Source of the DNA: Planctomycetota bacterium
GTDB taxonomy: Bacteria > Planctomycetota > Phycisphaerae > Tepidisphaerales > Tepidisphaeraceae
DNA: 36,065 bases
NCBI GenBank assembly: GCA_029777755.1
Contig: JAKORQ010000077.1
Coordinates: forward strand, 1-36,065
Reading direction: 5' to 3'
Part shown: positions 1 through 9,311 of the stretch, piece by piece
Numbering within the stretch: position 1 is the first letter of the stretch
Layout: every line of letters starts with the position of its first letter
Translations under genes and position numbers: made by a program
The notes under the pieces: model-generated
Databases searched by the model: none
What the model was told of the DNA's origin: nothing
Seen by the model: the letters and a program-made list of their open reading frames with translations, nothing else

Positions 1-568
1 CAAGGAACTTGCCAAACTGGTTGTCATGGGCGTCATGGCAGGTGGTGCACTGCAGCTCCTGGTTGTGGTCGAGACGGACGGAGGAATGCAGCGCGGCCGG
101 GCTCTTGAGCTTGGGATTCTTCGACACCAGGGCGCTGTCATAGCGGAAGCTGATGGGGTGATCGTCCGAAAGGTCGGTACCGAGGTTGGACTTCCCCGGG
201 GGAAGCGTGGTGATACCGCCGGCCATCATGATCGGCTGGTGGCGCGATACCACGTTGCCCAGCGCGATCGTGCCGTCATGGCATGACAGGCAGAGCTTGG
301 AGTTGCCCGTTGGCTGCCCCGGGCTGGCCTTGAGCGAGTTGGATGAATAGACCTTGTACGCGGCGGCGGGCAGCTGACGATTCCACAGCGGCTGGACCGG
401 CGTGGCATTGTGCGGGGTGTGGCAGAAGATGCAGACCTGCTGCTCGGAGGTGGCGCGCACGCTGCCCGGGCCGGCGGCCGAGAGATTGTGCACCGAGTCG
501 ACGATGCTCTGCTGCGCCAGCAGGAGCTGCCCCATGAGCACACATATCACCAGAGATGTCCATCTCAT
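1..568 (-). CDS. Multiheme c-type cytochrome (OmcE-like tetraheme pattern), 3' end truncated by window edge
   Basis: Manual translation from ATG at 568 (overlaps the upstream TGA in ATGA): MRWTSLVICVLMGQLLLAQQ...CIFCHTPHN...CLSCHDGTIAL...LGTDLSDDHPISF...CTTCHDAHD. Three CxxCH before the edge; same layout as the 6334 cytochrome. Missing from the ORF track because it is open at the edge. Confidence 0.88.
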   Translation of the reverse strand, partial: MRWTSLVICVLMGQLLLAQQSIVDSVHNLSAAGPGSVRATSEQQVCIFCHTPHNATPVQPLWNRQLPAAAYKVYSSNSLKASPGQPTGNSKLCLSCHDGTIALGNVVSRHQPIMMAGGITTLPPGKSNLGTDLSDDHPISFRYDSALVSKNPKLKSPAALHSSVRLDHNQELQCTTCHDAHDNQFGKFL

Positions 569-1653
569 TGCTTGTTCTCCGGTAGATAGTCGAACACCTG
601 CAACCGACGGTTGTACGTGTCGGCGACCCAGATGCGGTCGTGTGGATCGATGAAGATGCCGGCCGGCAGCCAGAACTGCCCCGGCCCGCGCCCCTCCTGG
701 CCGAAGGTCAGCAGCAACGTCCCCTGTTCATCGAATATCTGCACCGCCTCGAACTGGGCATCGACGACGTACAGGTGATCCTCCGAGTCGATGGCGATTC
801 CCTTCGGCTGCGCGAATGTCCCGGGAACGGTCCCCTGCTTGCCGATCACCAGCGCCGGGCGGAACGTCGCGTCAAACTGCTGCACACGGAAGTTGAGCGA
901 GTCAGAGACATACACGCGCCCCTTGCTGTCGACCACGACGTTGGTGGGATAGTTGAACTGGCCCGGCTCGGTGCCACGCTCTCCGATTCGGGTGAGCAGT
1001 TCGCCATCCAGCGAGAAGACCGCGAGCTGATGAGCGCCGGTATCGACGACCAGCAGCCGGCGGGTGACTGCGTCATAGGCCATGCCGGCCGGCCGGCGCA
1101 GCTCGCCGCTGCCGAACGTCCCCTGGTACCTGCCATCACTGGCGAACACGTGGATGCACGCACCAACCGAGTCTGACACCAGCACGCGCCCGGCAGGGTC
1201 GTATGCTATTCCCACCGGCTGGGCAATGAGCTGTGGCCTGGGCGGGCTCCAGCGGGCGTACTTGCGCGTGTCCAGGTCGAATACATGCACGAACTGCCCC
1301 TGGGCGTCGGCCACGAAGATGCGGTCCTGCCCATCGGTGCAGACCGCGTACGGCGAGAGCATCGAGTAGGCTTCCTTCTTGCCGAAGATGGCGCGGTTGA
1401 TCGCCTGCCCAAGCCCCACCCCGGGCTTGAGGTCATCGCTAGTGACCAGCTCCCCCACCCATTCGATGCGGGTACGCTCCGGCGGAGGCGGCCAGACGAT
1501 CGGGTTCTCCAGGCGCGGGAATACCACCCCGGCCGAGCGCACGCAACTGACCGACAGGGCGGCCAGCGACAACAGCAGGATCATCGCGCAGGCGCCAAGC
1601 AGGCGTCTCTTGCCTTGCCGCTTCAGTCGCATTGTGTCCGTGTCGTGTCGCAT
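565..1653 (-). CDS. NHL-repeat (6-bladed beta-propeller) lipoprotein
   Basis: Signal peptide with lipobox (LSVSC); repeated 'GQFNYPTNVVVDSKGRVYVSDSLNFRVQQFD' type NHL blades. Confidence 0.9.
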   Translation of the reverse strand: MRHDTDTMRLKRQGKRRLLGACAMILLLSLAALSVSCVRSAGVVFPRLENPIVWPPPPERTRIEWVGELVTSDDLKPGVGLGQAINRAIFGKKEAYSMLSPYAVCTDGQDRIFVADAQGQFVHVFDLDTRKYARWSPPRPQLIAQPVGIAYDPAGRVLVSDSVGACIHVFASDGRYQGTFGSGELRRPAGMAYDAVTRRLLVVDTGAHQLAVFSLDGELLTRIGERGTEPGQFNYPTNVVVDSKGRVYVSDSLNFRVQQFDATFRPALVIGKQGTVPGTFAQPKGIAIDSEDHLYVVDAQFEAVQIFDEQGTLLLTFGQEGRGPGQFWLPAGIFIDPHDRIWVADTYNRRLQVFDYLPENKQ

Positions 1654-1668
1654 CGTCGTTCGCTCACA

Positions 1669-3687
1669 TCAGAAGTACCTGCGAATCCCCATTCGAATGA
1701 ACTCAAAGTTCGTGTCCTGCGCATCGCCGCGGAACTGTGCCGCCCGCGCCTGCAGGTAAAGATCGACCTGGCGATAGTTCCAGCGCAACTCCAGCTGCTC
1801 CTCAAACCCAGTGTTGTCGCCGTAACGCCGATTGCTTTCATCTCGCCACATCACCAGGGCGCTGCCGCTGAGGCGGGTGCTGAATCGATGGTCGACACGC
1901 GCCGAGATCGTGTACAGCCCAAGCACGTTGTCATCATCGATAAGCTCGATGCGTGTATACGTTCCATTCACCGACCAGGTAGTCTCGGCCGCGTTGCGTA
2001 TCCAGCGGAAGTACACGCGATCGGCATTGTACGGGTATACGGTGCTGTCATGCTCCTGGTGCTCGGCGCCAACAGTGAACTCCTTCAGGAAGCGGTAATC
2101 AGCGCCATAGACATAGTCGTCATACTCATTGAACGGTACCCGTCCCGGGTCGGGCGAATCAATCTCCTGCCGCTGGAGGCTGTAGCGGACGAACAGGCCA
2201 AGTCCATCCAGGGGCCCACGATCAAAGTCATAGCGCAGGCCTGACCCGAGCCGCCGCGTCTCGATCACATTGGCGGGCAGCGAATCCTGCGTGTAGTCGA
2301 TCAGCACCGACTGCCCCGAGCCGATCCGCCCGCCGATCACCCGGTGCAGCTCGACGCGGTCGCCGAAATCCTCCACCGTATAGTCGACACCGGGCAGGTA
2401 CAGCAGGCCCGATGGATCGGTCAGCACGATGCTGCTGGGCGAGGTGTTCGAGGGCAGCACGATCGGGAGAGGATCGGTGAAGGAGCTGACCATGTCGATC
2501 ACCTGGATCTCGCCGCTGCCTTCACTCTCGGCGCGGCTCCAGCCCAGGTTGAGGTTCGCACCCAGCCTGCCCATGGGGACGCGCTTGCGGTATTGCCAGT
2601 CGATGTCGGCAAATGTCTCGGTGGTTTGGTAGCCCTCGGAATCATCGGTGCGCATGATGCCGATGTCCGCATCGGTGGTCAGACTCTGGTATAGGCTGTG
2701 GGAGAACCCGGTGCTGGCGCGATGGGTGTCGGTGGTGTAATCGCGCAAGTTCAGCCGCTCGAAGCTGTAGTTGTAGCGGGTGCGGAACTTGCGCGAGTGC
2801 CGCAGCATCAGCGACTCGGACCAGCGGAAGCGATTCACGTCCGAGGTGCCGCTGTACTCCGACCAGCGGACCGACGAAGTAAGCCGGCTGCCGCCACGCT
2901 CGCCGAAGTTGGCGCGATGCGTGGCCGAGGCATCCTGCTGCTGGTACTCGAAATCGACTCCGTTGGTCTCGTCGATGCGCGAGTAGTTGTACGCCATCTC
3001 CAGCGTCTGGCTCTGCGACAACAGCGCAAACGCCGACCAGGAGATGCGATCCTGCGTGTACCTGAGGTCATCCTCCGGCTCCGGTCCATCCTGGCTCGAC
3101 TCGATATGCGAGATTGACAGGGTATTGTCGAATTTGCCGATGCGATGATTCAGGCTAAGCCCCGTCTCGGTGGTCTGTGCCTCGATAGCCGCCCCGAAGT
3201 CGCGAAAGATCCAATTCTGATCGCGCCGGCTGAAGACGGTCAGCGGCCATTCGCCGGTGCGCAGGTATGTCGCGCTCACGTCCCAGCGATACAGCGGGCC
3301 GACGGTGGTTGAGTCCTGGCCATTGGTGTCGGAGAAGCGTTCCTCGGCCCCTCCGGAGAACGACATCTCCAGAGACAGGTAGTTGGGGTGCAGGTAATAG
3401 CCGGTGGTGTCGTAGTTGAGCGTCTGGCCGAGCACGAAGTCGGTGGTCTCGACCCGGCCATTATCCTGGTGATTGTCGGTGCGATTGTGGTGATACAGCG
3501 ACACCATCTCCAGCGAGAGCAGTCCCGGGTTTATACGCAGCCCGCTGCGGGGCAGTTCGCGGGTCAGGATGATCGGCTCACCGTCGTCGGCGCGGGTGGT
3601 CTGCGCAAGCGAGAACTCGGCCGCGATGGCCACCGCCATGCATGCCTGCATCAGTCTCACCACGTCTCGCCCGCGCAACAGCCTCAC
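1669..3687 (-). CDS. Outer-membrane beta-barrel (porin-like) protein of the cytochrome cluster
   Basis: 672 aa, signal peptide, many alternating amphipathic segments with aromatic girdles, C-terminal '...FEFIRMGIRRYF' (terminal Phe as in BAM substrates); overlaps the pentaheme gene by ATGA. Confidence 0.75.
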   Translation of the reverse strand: MRLLRGRDVVRLMQACMAVAIAAEFSLAQTTRADDGEPIILTRELPRSGLRINPGLLSLEMVSLYHHNRTDNHQDNGRVETTDFVLGQTLNYDTTGYYLHPNYLSLEMSFSGGAEERFSDTNGQDSTTVGPLYRWDVSATYLRTGEWPLTVFSRRDQNWIFRDFGAAIEAQTTETGLSLNHRIGKFDNTLSISHIESSQDGPEPEDDLRYTQDRISWSAFALLSQSQTLEMAYNYSRIDETNGVDFEYQQQDASATHRANFGERGGSRLTSSVRWSEYSGTSDVNRFRWSESLMLRHSRKFRTRYNYSFERLNLRDYTTDTHRASTGFSHSLYQSLTTDADIGIMRTDDSEGYQTTETFADIDWQYRKRVPMGRLGANLNLGWSRAESEGSGEIQVIDMVSSFTDPLPIVLPSNTSPSSIVLTDPSGLLYLPGVDYTVEDFGDRVELHRVIGGRIGSGQSVLIDYTQDSLPANVIETRRLGSGLRYDFDRGPLDGLGLFVRYSLQRQEIDSPDPGRVPFNEYDDYVYGADYRFLKEFTVGAEHQEHDSTVYPYNADRVYFRWIRNAAETTWSVNGTYTRIELIDDDNVLGLYTISARVDHRFSTRLSGSALVMWRDESNRRYGDNTGFEEQLELRWNYRQVDLYLQARAAQFRGDAQDTNFEFIRMGIRRYF

Positions 3688-4283
3688 TGAACTACTTCAC
3701 TTCCTTCGGCCGGAGCCGCCATGGAATCATCCGCGATTTTCAGCAGGAAATTCCGGTCCTCCCCGCCATGCCCCGAGTGGCAAGTCAGGCAACCACTGTT
3801 CTGTTCCGAGTGCTCTGGCACGCGCGTGCTGAGCAGTTCCGTCTCGTGACACTGCACGCAGATCCTGGGGGATGAATACTTCAGCAGGTGCACCTCCGAC
3901 GCCTGGTGCGGCTGGTGACACTGCAGGCACTCCTTCGCTGCCACCGGCCCGTGCATCACGGGGTATGACGCGGCCACATCCGCATGGCATGAGATGCACG
4001 CATCCGGCTTCACGCGCGCGCGAGCGAAGATGTCGCGGGTGTTCAGGTGGCAGGCGTCGCACTGGTTCTCGGCGTACGGGGCATGGATGTAGACCGGCCG
4101 GCCGCTGCTGCTCACCAGTTGCTTCTTCTGGGTCGTCTGCGATGGGTCAGGCACGCCATCGAAGAAGAAGCTCAGGATCTTGTAGCGCTGCTCGGGCGTG
4201 CCGCAGCCGGCCAGCATTGCCCCCAAGACAAGGACAATCCCGGTCAGCCACCCTCTCGCAGCGCTATGCCGTATTCCGCGCAT
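3684..4283 (-). CDS. Pentaheme c-type cytochrome lipoprotein (doubled CXXCH type)
   Basis: CDACH, CISCH, CLQCH, CVQCH, CLTCH; lipobox 'MLAGC'. Confidence 0.92.
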   Translation of the reverse strand: MRGIRHSAARGWLTGIVLVLGAMLAGCGTPEQRYKILSFFFDGVPDPSQTTQKKQLVSSSGRPVYIHAPYAENQCDACHLNTRDIFARARVKPDACISCHADVAASYPVMHGPVAAKECLQCHQPHQASEVHLLKYSSPRICVQCHETELLSTRVPEHSEQNSGCLTCHSGHGGEDRNFLLKIADDSMAAPAEGSEVVQ

Positions 4284-4301
4284 TTGCCGGTGCGTCTTTC
4301 C

Positions 4302-5510
4302 TCAGTTTGCCGGCCTGGTCGTCGGACCGGCCGTAGAATCGCTCGCTCTCGGGGCATCCGAGATGGTGATCGACCCGCTGGTATTGGCGCTGTCGGCCGA
4401 GGTGTCGGCCACGGTGTAACCGGGCTTCAACCGCCCCATCGCATAGACTGAAACCTTCTGGTCGCCGAACTGGTTGGCCACGAATATCAACCGTTCCGCC
4501 TGGAAAGCCGGGTGGATGTACCTGGCGAAAATCTCGAGGTTCTTCTCTGAGATCTCCAGCCCGGCCGGCAGGTCCATCGCCCCGGGGAAGGAACCCAGCC
4601 CGCCGTAGAAGCCAACCACCCTTCCCTCGGAATCAAACACCTGCACGTTGTTGAACGCAGCATCAACTACATGAATGTGGTCGTCGCTGCCGATCGCCAG
4701 GTGCTTGGGACGAACGAACTGGCCCGGGCGATTGCCAGTCTGCCCGAATCCGAGCAGGAAAGTGCCATCGGGAGCAAACTTCTGCACCCTCGCCTTGATG
4801 AAATCCGAGACATAGATGTTGCCCTGGCGATCAACCGCCACCCCCAGTGGCCCGATGAACTGCCCATCCTCGCCGCCGCGCTCGCCGATGGTGTGCAGCA
4901 GCTCGCCAGTCTCACGGTCGAGTACCTTCACGTGGGCATTCTTCAGGTCGGAGACGTATAGCCGATCCTGGTAAAGCGCGATGGCCACCGGGTTGGTGTC
5001 GGTAAGCCGCAGGCTCTTTACGTATCGCTCCTCAGGGGAGAAGACGGAGATCTGGCTCTGCGCTGAATCGACGACGTACTTGGTCCCATCGGGGGCGATG
5101 GCAAGATCGACGGCCTTGCGGATGGCCGACGACCCGGTGGCGCCCATCAGGCGGGCCTGCTGCTTTGGGAGATCCAGCACGACGATGCCGGTGCCGCGGA
5201 CATCGCAAACGTAGATTCTCCCGTTCCAGAAGCGCACGCCGTAAGGCTTGTTGATGGGATAGGCCTCGGCCGCCTGAGAGCCGAAGATCGTCTCATCCAG
5301 GCTGCTGCGCGGCGGACTTACATCGGTAGACCTGTTGTAGGAGACGAGGAACTGGATGCGCGGTTCATCGGGCGCGGGCGGCCAGAACGAGTAAGTGCGC
5401 TTCTCCGCCGGCGCCTGCGTCGGCGTACTGACACATCCCCCGAGCACCATCGCACAAAGCGCCACGGCGGCGAATCTCACAAAGCTTCTGCTTGCCATTA
5501 GCACAGTCAC
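4302..5510 (-). CDS. NHL-repeat lipoprotein, paralogous to 565..1653
   Basis: Lipobox 'VLGGC'; shared 'FWPPAPDEPRIQF' after the signal peptide (cf. 'WPPPPERTRIEW'); NHL blades 'GQFIGPLGVAVDRQGNIYVSD'. The start may be the Met at 5498. Confidence 0.9.
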   Translation of the reverse strand: MTVLMASRSFVRFAAVALCAMVLGGCVSTPTQAPAEKRTYSFWPPAPDEPRIQFLVSYNRSTDVSPPRSSLDETIFGSQAAEAYPINKPYGVRFWNGRIYVCDVRGTGIVVLDLPKQQARLMGATGSSAIRKAVDLAIAPDGTKYVVDSAQSQISVFSPEERYVKSLRLTDTNPVAIALYQDRLYVSDLKNAHVKVLDRETGELLHTIGERGGEDGQFIGPLGVAVDRQGNIYVSDFIKARVQKFAPDGTFLLGFGQTGNRPGQFVRPKHLAIGSDDHIHVVDAAFNNVQVFDSEGRVVGFYGGLGSFPGAMDLPAGLEISEKNLEIFARYIHPAFQAERLIFVANQFGDQKVSVYAMGRLKPGYTVADTSADSANTSGSITISDAPRASDSTAGPTTRPAN

Positions 5511-5590
5511 CTCATTTCAACATCGATTCGGTCCTCTCCCCTGCCGCATCGGGCAAACGCGCGGAAGCGGGGCAGCCGTCGATGTGCTCG

Positions 5591-6334
5591 TTACTTGTGG
5601 TGGCAGCTCAAGCAGATCTCGCTGCCGGTGTTGGTTACCCGCAGAAGTCCCGGCTCATCGGGCAACGTGCCATTGTGTACGTCATGGCAGGTCACGCAGG
5701 AGATCGAAGGCCAGTTCGTGTAGGTGATGTCATTTCCGTCCTGGTCCTTGGAGCCGGCGGGAACCGGCGTGGTCGACCAGGCGAATTTGCGGAACTTGGC
5801 CTGCACGCTGGCGAACGGGGCATAGCCATAGTGGCCGCCGTGCTGCGTGTTCTCCTTGTACTGAGCGCGGAAGCCGACCGGGTGGTCGTTGCTCAGGTCA
5901 GTGCCGAGGTTTGCGGTAGGTGAGCCGTGGCCGGCGGTGCCGATGGTGCCACCGGTGACGCGGCTCTGGTCCTTGCCCATGAAACTGTCGAGGGCGACAG
6001 TCCCGTCATGGCAGGACAGGCACAGGCGAGACGCGCCGTCCATGTCATTCTGGGTAAGGATGGTATCGCCGGCATCGAGCGTGGTGGTGTTATCCACCGA
6101 CGTCGAGCGGGTACCGTGATAGTTGTACTCGGCGGTCGAGAGGGTGTGGGCCCAAAGGCGGCCGGTGATCCCCGTCTCGATCGCATTGTGAGGCGTATGA
6201 CAGGGCTTGCAGATGGCGTTATCTGACCAACCCTGCGCCGAAAAATCATGCTTCGAGCCGGCGACTTCGCCCAGCGCAAAGCAGGCCGCGAGCATTGGCG
6301 TGGCCGCGGCTATAAACTTGAACAAGCTTCTCAT
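5591..6334 (-). CDS. Tetraheme c-type cytochrome (OmcE-like pattern)
   Basis: MRSLFKFIAAATPMLAACFALG signal; CKPCHTPHN, CLSCHDGTVAL, LGTDLSNDHPVGF, CVTCHDVHN, CLSCHHK. Start trimmed from the ORF track to the Met at 6334 ahead of the signal peptide. Confidence 0.9.
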   Translation of the reverse strand: MRSLFKFIAAATPMLAACFALGEVAGSKHDFSAQGWSDNAICKPCHTPHNAIETGITGRLWAHTLSTAEYNYHGTRSTSVDNTTTLDAGDTILTQNDMDGASRLCLSCHDGTVALDSFMGKDQSRVTGGTIGTAGHGSPTANLGTDLSNDHPVGFRAQYKENTQHGGHYGYAPFASVQAKFRKFAWSTTPVPAGSKDQDGNDITYTNWPSISCVTCHDVHNGTLPDEPGLLRVTNTGSEICLSCHHK

Positions 6335-6788
6335 GAGATTCTCCCATCTGGTCCTGGCGGCGGCCAGACCATCCGGCTTGCCCGCCAGGTCGCGTTGCGT
6401 GTGACTGCCCCGCTTCCGCGCATTTGCCAAGCGTGCTCATGGCAAGCACCGTACCAACCAGATGTGAGATTCCCGCAGCCGCCATCATGACCCGATTTCC
6501 CCATCCGACCGGGCTTCTGCCTCACCGATCCTTCCCGGATTCAAGAGAGCAAAGCAGCCTCATCTCCCAAAGCGGAGAGCGCTGTCATCTTTGACGGTTA
6601 ATCGCACTTCCCGTGTGCGAGATATACGGCCTGGTCAATTCCCAGTTTCAAGACGAAGGCAACCAGATTACGCGGCATTCTGCAGCACAAATGCCCTCTG
6701 CGGGGCGGAAAACGTCGATGGGTTGCCTGGAACACGGCTCAAGCGGCTATGGCACCGTCGTTGCGAACTCGTCGGGCGAGGCATACCT

Positions 6789-7202
6789 ATGCAGAAGATG
6801 ACAATTAAGCTGATCTTCGCCGGGCTTACCCTGGTGATGGCCGCGGGCTACCTGGCATATGCCGGGTTAAAGGACGGCTGGGTATACCACGTTGAGGTTG
6901 ATCAGTACCTTGCGGCGCGGGAGATGCACACGCAACGTGTGCGTCTGGTCGGCAAGGTTGGGGAGGAGAACTTTAAGTCCGATTCGGCCGGGCTGCATGC
7001 CAGCTTCCAACTGCTGGGTGAAGGCAGCCAGCTTCCGGTGGTCTACCGCGGGGCGATCCCGGAACTGTTCAAGCCAGAGGCCGAGGTGGTGGTCGAGGGC
7101 AAGCTTGATCCCCTGGGCGTTTTCCAGGCGGATGTGCTGATGACCAAGTGCGCCAGCAAGTATGAGTCCGAGGCGCATACCCGGGTGAATGAGGGGCTGT
7201 AA
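6789..7202 (+). CDS. ccmE: Cytochrome c maturation heme chaperone CcmE (CxxxY variant)
   Basis: MQKMTIKLIFAGLTLVMAAGYLAYAGL TM anchor, OB-fold region, 'GVFQADVLMTKCASKYESEAH' where CASKY replaces the usual HxxxY; immediately upstream of ccmF. Confidence 0.9.
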   Translation: MQKMTIKLIFAGLTLVMAAGYLAYAGLKDGWVYHVEVDQYLAAREMHTQRVRLVGKVGEENFKSDSAGLHASFQLLGEGSQLPVVYRGAIPELFKPEAEVVVEGKLDPLGVFQADVLMTKCASKYESEAHTRVNEGL

Positions 7203-9305
7203 ATGGGCGGCGTAATCTCCATCAACGGGCTTGTCGGCGGCTATTCCCTGCTGGCGGCAGTAGTTATAGCAGGATTGACCGTGGTGGCGTCGCTGGGCGC
7301 CGCCAGGCTTGGTGAGGTGAGATTTCACCGCATGGCCCGCTGGGGGATCTACCTCACCGCACTGATGTTCGCGGTGGCCTCCGGTGCGATGGCGCGCGCC
7401 CTGTACATGAGCGATTTTTCCATCGCCTACGTCGCCAGCTATACCGAGAGGGCATTGCCGCTGGGGTATAAGCTCTCGGCCTTTTGGGCCGGGCAGGAAG
7501 GCAGCTTGCTGTTCTGGGCACTGGTGCTGGCGATGATGGTGGCTGCATATGCATTCATCCGCCGACATGACCATTCGCGCCAGCAGGCGATCACGCTGTT
7601 GGTGCTGGCCGTCACGCTGGGATTCTTCGCCTCGTTGCTGACCTTCGTGGATGCCGACAAACTGCCTTTCAGCCCCCGGCACCCGGTGCCAGCCGACGGC
7701 ATGGGGCTTAACCCCATGCTGCAGAACATCGGCATGATCGCGCATCCGCCGACGCTGTTCATCGGCTATGCCGGCTTCACCATCCCCTTTGCCCTGATGA
7801 TCGCGGCGCTGGTCTGCGGGAGCCTGGAAAGCTGGATCGGCATCGCCCGCCGATGGATACTCTTCGCCTGGATATTCCTGACCATCGGCATCATCCTCGG
7901 GGCACAGTGGGCGTATGTGGAGCTGGGCTGGGGCGGCTACTGGGCGTGGGACCCGGTGGAGAATGCCTCGCTGCTGCCCTGGCTGACGGGCACCGCCCTG
8001 CTGCACTCGATCTTCGTACAGCAGCAGCGCTCGATGTTCCGCCTGTGGAACGTGCTGCTGGCCGGCGGCACCTTCATACTGTGCATATTCGGGACGTACA
8101 TCACCCGCAGCGGCATCATCCAGTCGGTGCACGCGTTCCAGCCGTCGCTGATCGCCACATTCTTCCTGACATTCATGATCCTCTGCACGATCGCCTGCCT
8201 GGCGCTGATCATCTTCCGCTGGCGGCGTCTCGGGCAGCAGCCCGCCGTACGCGGCAAGGGGGATGCATTCGAGAAGGCCCCTGCCATGCAGGGCCTGATC
8301 AGCAGGGAAGGCGCGGTCTTGCTGGGCAACTCGCTGCTGGTGCTGATGACCGTGCTCACGCTGCTGGGCACCATGTCGCCCGTGATCAACGAACGCCTCA
8401 CCGGCCGCGCCATCACCATGCAGCAAAACTTTTACAACACCGCAGTTCTGCCGCTGGCGCTGGTGATGCTGCTGATCATGGGCGCAGCACCGATGCTGGG
8501 ATACGGCCTGACAAAGCTCGGCGATCTTTTACGGTGCGTGCGCGTCCCGCTGGCGATCTCCTTCCTGGCGGCGATCGTGGTCAGCTTCATTGTTGGCATC
8601 CCCATCCCGGAGGATGCCCCGCTCAAGACCGTCGTACGGCTGATGCTGCTTGGCCCGCATAGCTGCACCTTCGTGGTGGCGATGACCATCTGCTGCCTGC
8701 TGGCCGACTTCATACAGGTGTTGCGTGCCCGGATGCGCAACGTCGGCGGAAATCTGCTGGGCTGTGCCTTCGCCGCGATCGACGCCAGCCATCGCCGCTA
8801 TGGAGGACACATGGCGCACCTGGGCATGGCAATGATTGTGGCCGGCATCGCCGGCTCCAGCCTGTTCGGGCAGAAGGAATCAGCGCAGCTTGTGCTGGGT
8901 GAAAGAACCCGCATCGGCTCCTATGAGGTATCGCTCGATGCGGTGAACCGTATCCGCGGCGCCAACTTCACCGGCATGGAAGCGGTGGTGACGCTCACCA
9001 CGCCCGCCGGCAAGCAGCACGTGCTTAAGCCCCAGATCCGCGAATATGCCAAGTCGCGCAACGGCGCCAACGCCGAGGTGGCGCTGATGACCAACCTTGC
9101 CGAGGATGTCTACATCAGCGCCCTGGGGTTTGGCTCGGAAAGCTCGGCCACCATCCAGGTGATGATCAATCCGCTGGTGCTGTGGATCTGGATCGGCGGG
9201 CTTGTTATGACGCTCGGCGGCGTGTGGGCGATGCTCCCCACACTCATGCCGGCTGGGCAGCGCGTGGAAGTTAAGCAAGCAGTACCCGTGACTCAGGGAG
9301 TGTGA
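7203..9305 (+). CDS. ccmF: Cytochrome c maturation heme lyase CcmF
   Basis: Polytopic; WWD motif 'WAYVELGWGGYWAWDPVENASLLPWLTGTALLHS'. Confidence 0.95.
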   Translation: MGGVISINGLVGGYSLLAAVVIAGLTVVASLGAARLGEVRFHRMARWGIYLTALMFAVASGAMARALYMSDFSIAYVASYTERALPLGYKLSAFWAGQEGSLLFWALVLAMMVAAYAFIRRHDHSRQQAITLLVLAVTLGFFASLLTFVDADKLPFSPRHPVPADGMGLNPMLQNIGMIAHPPTLFIGYAGFTIPFALMIAALVCGSLESWIGIARRWILFAWIFLTIGIILGAQWAYVELGWGGYWAWDPVENASLLPWLTGTALLHSIFVQQQRSMFRLWNVLLAGGTFILCIFGTYITRSGIIQSVHAFQPSLIATFFLTFMILCTIACLALIIFRWRRLGQQPAVRGKGDAFEKAPAMQGLISREGAVLLGNSLLVLMTVLTLLGTMSPVINERLTGRAITMQQNFYNTAVLPLALVMLLIMGAAPMLGYGLTKLGDLLRCVRVPLAISFLAAIVVSFIVGIPIPEDAPLKTVVRLMLLGPHSCTFVVAMTICCLLADFIQVLRARMRNVGGNLLGCAFAAIDASHRRYGGHMAHLGMAMIVAGIAGSSLFGQKESAQLVLGERTRIGSYEVSLDAVNRIRGANFTGMEAVVTLTTPAGKQHVLKPQIREYAKSRNGANAEVALMTNLAEDVYISALGFGSESSATIQVMINPLVLWIWIGGLVMTLGGVWAMLPTLMPAGQRVEVKQAVPVTQGV

Positions 9306-9311
9306 ATCAGG

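Noticed and set aside
276-563. 95-aa minus ORF at the window start
   Set aside because: Wrong frame; the CxxCH-containing frame starting at 568 is the true gene.
6361-6480. Possible GEMM (cyclic dinucleotide) riboswitch upstream of the cytochrome operon, as in Geobacter
   Set aside because: Has a GGCAAA...GCGGAAGC...GGGGC-like string but lacks the following ACGCAAAGCC and second stem; cannot be supported without a covariance search.
6867-8426. 519-aa minus-strand ORF
   Set aside because: Antisense to ccmE/ccmF; shadow composition.
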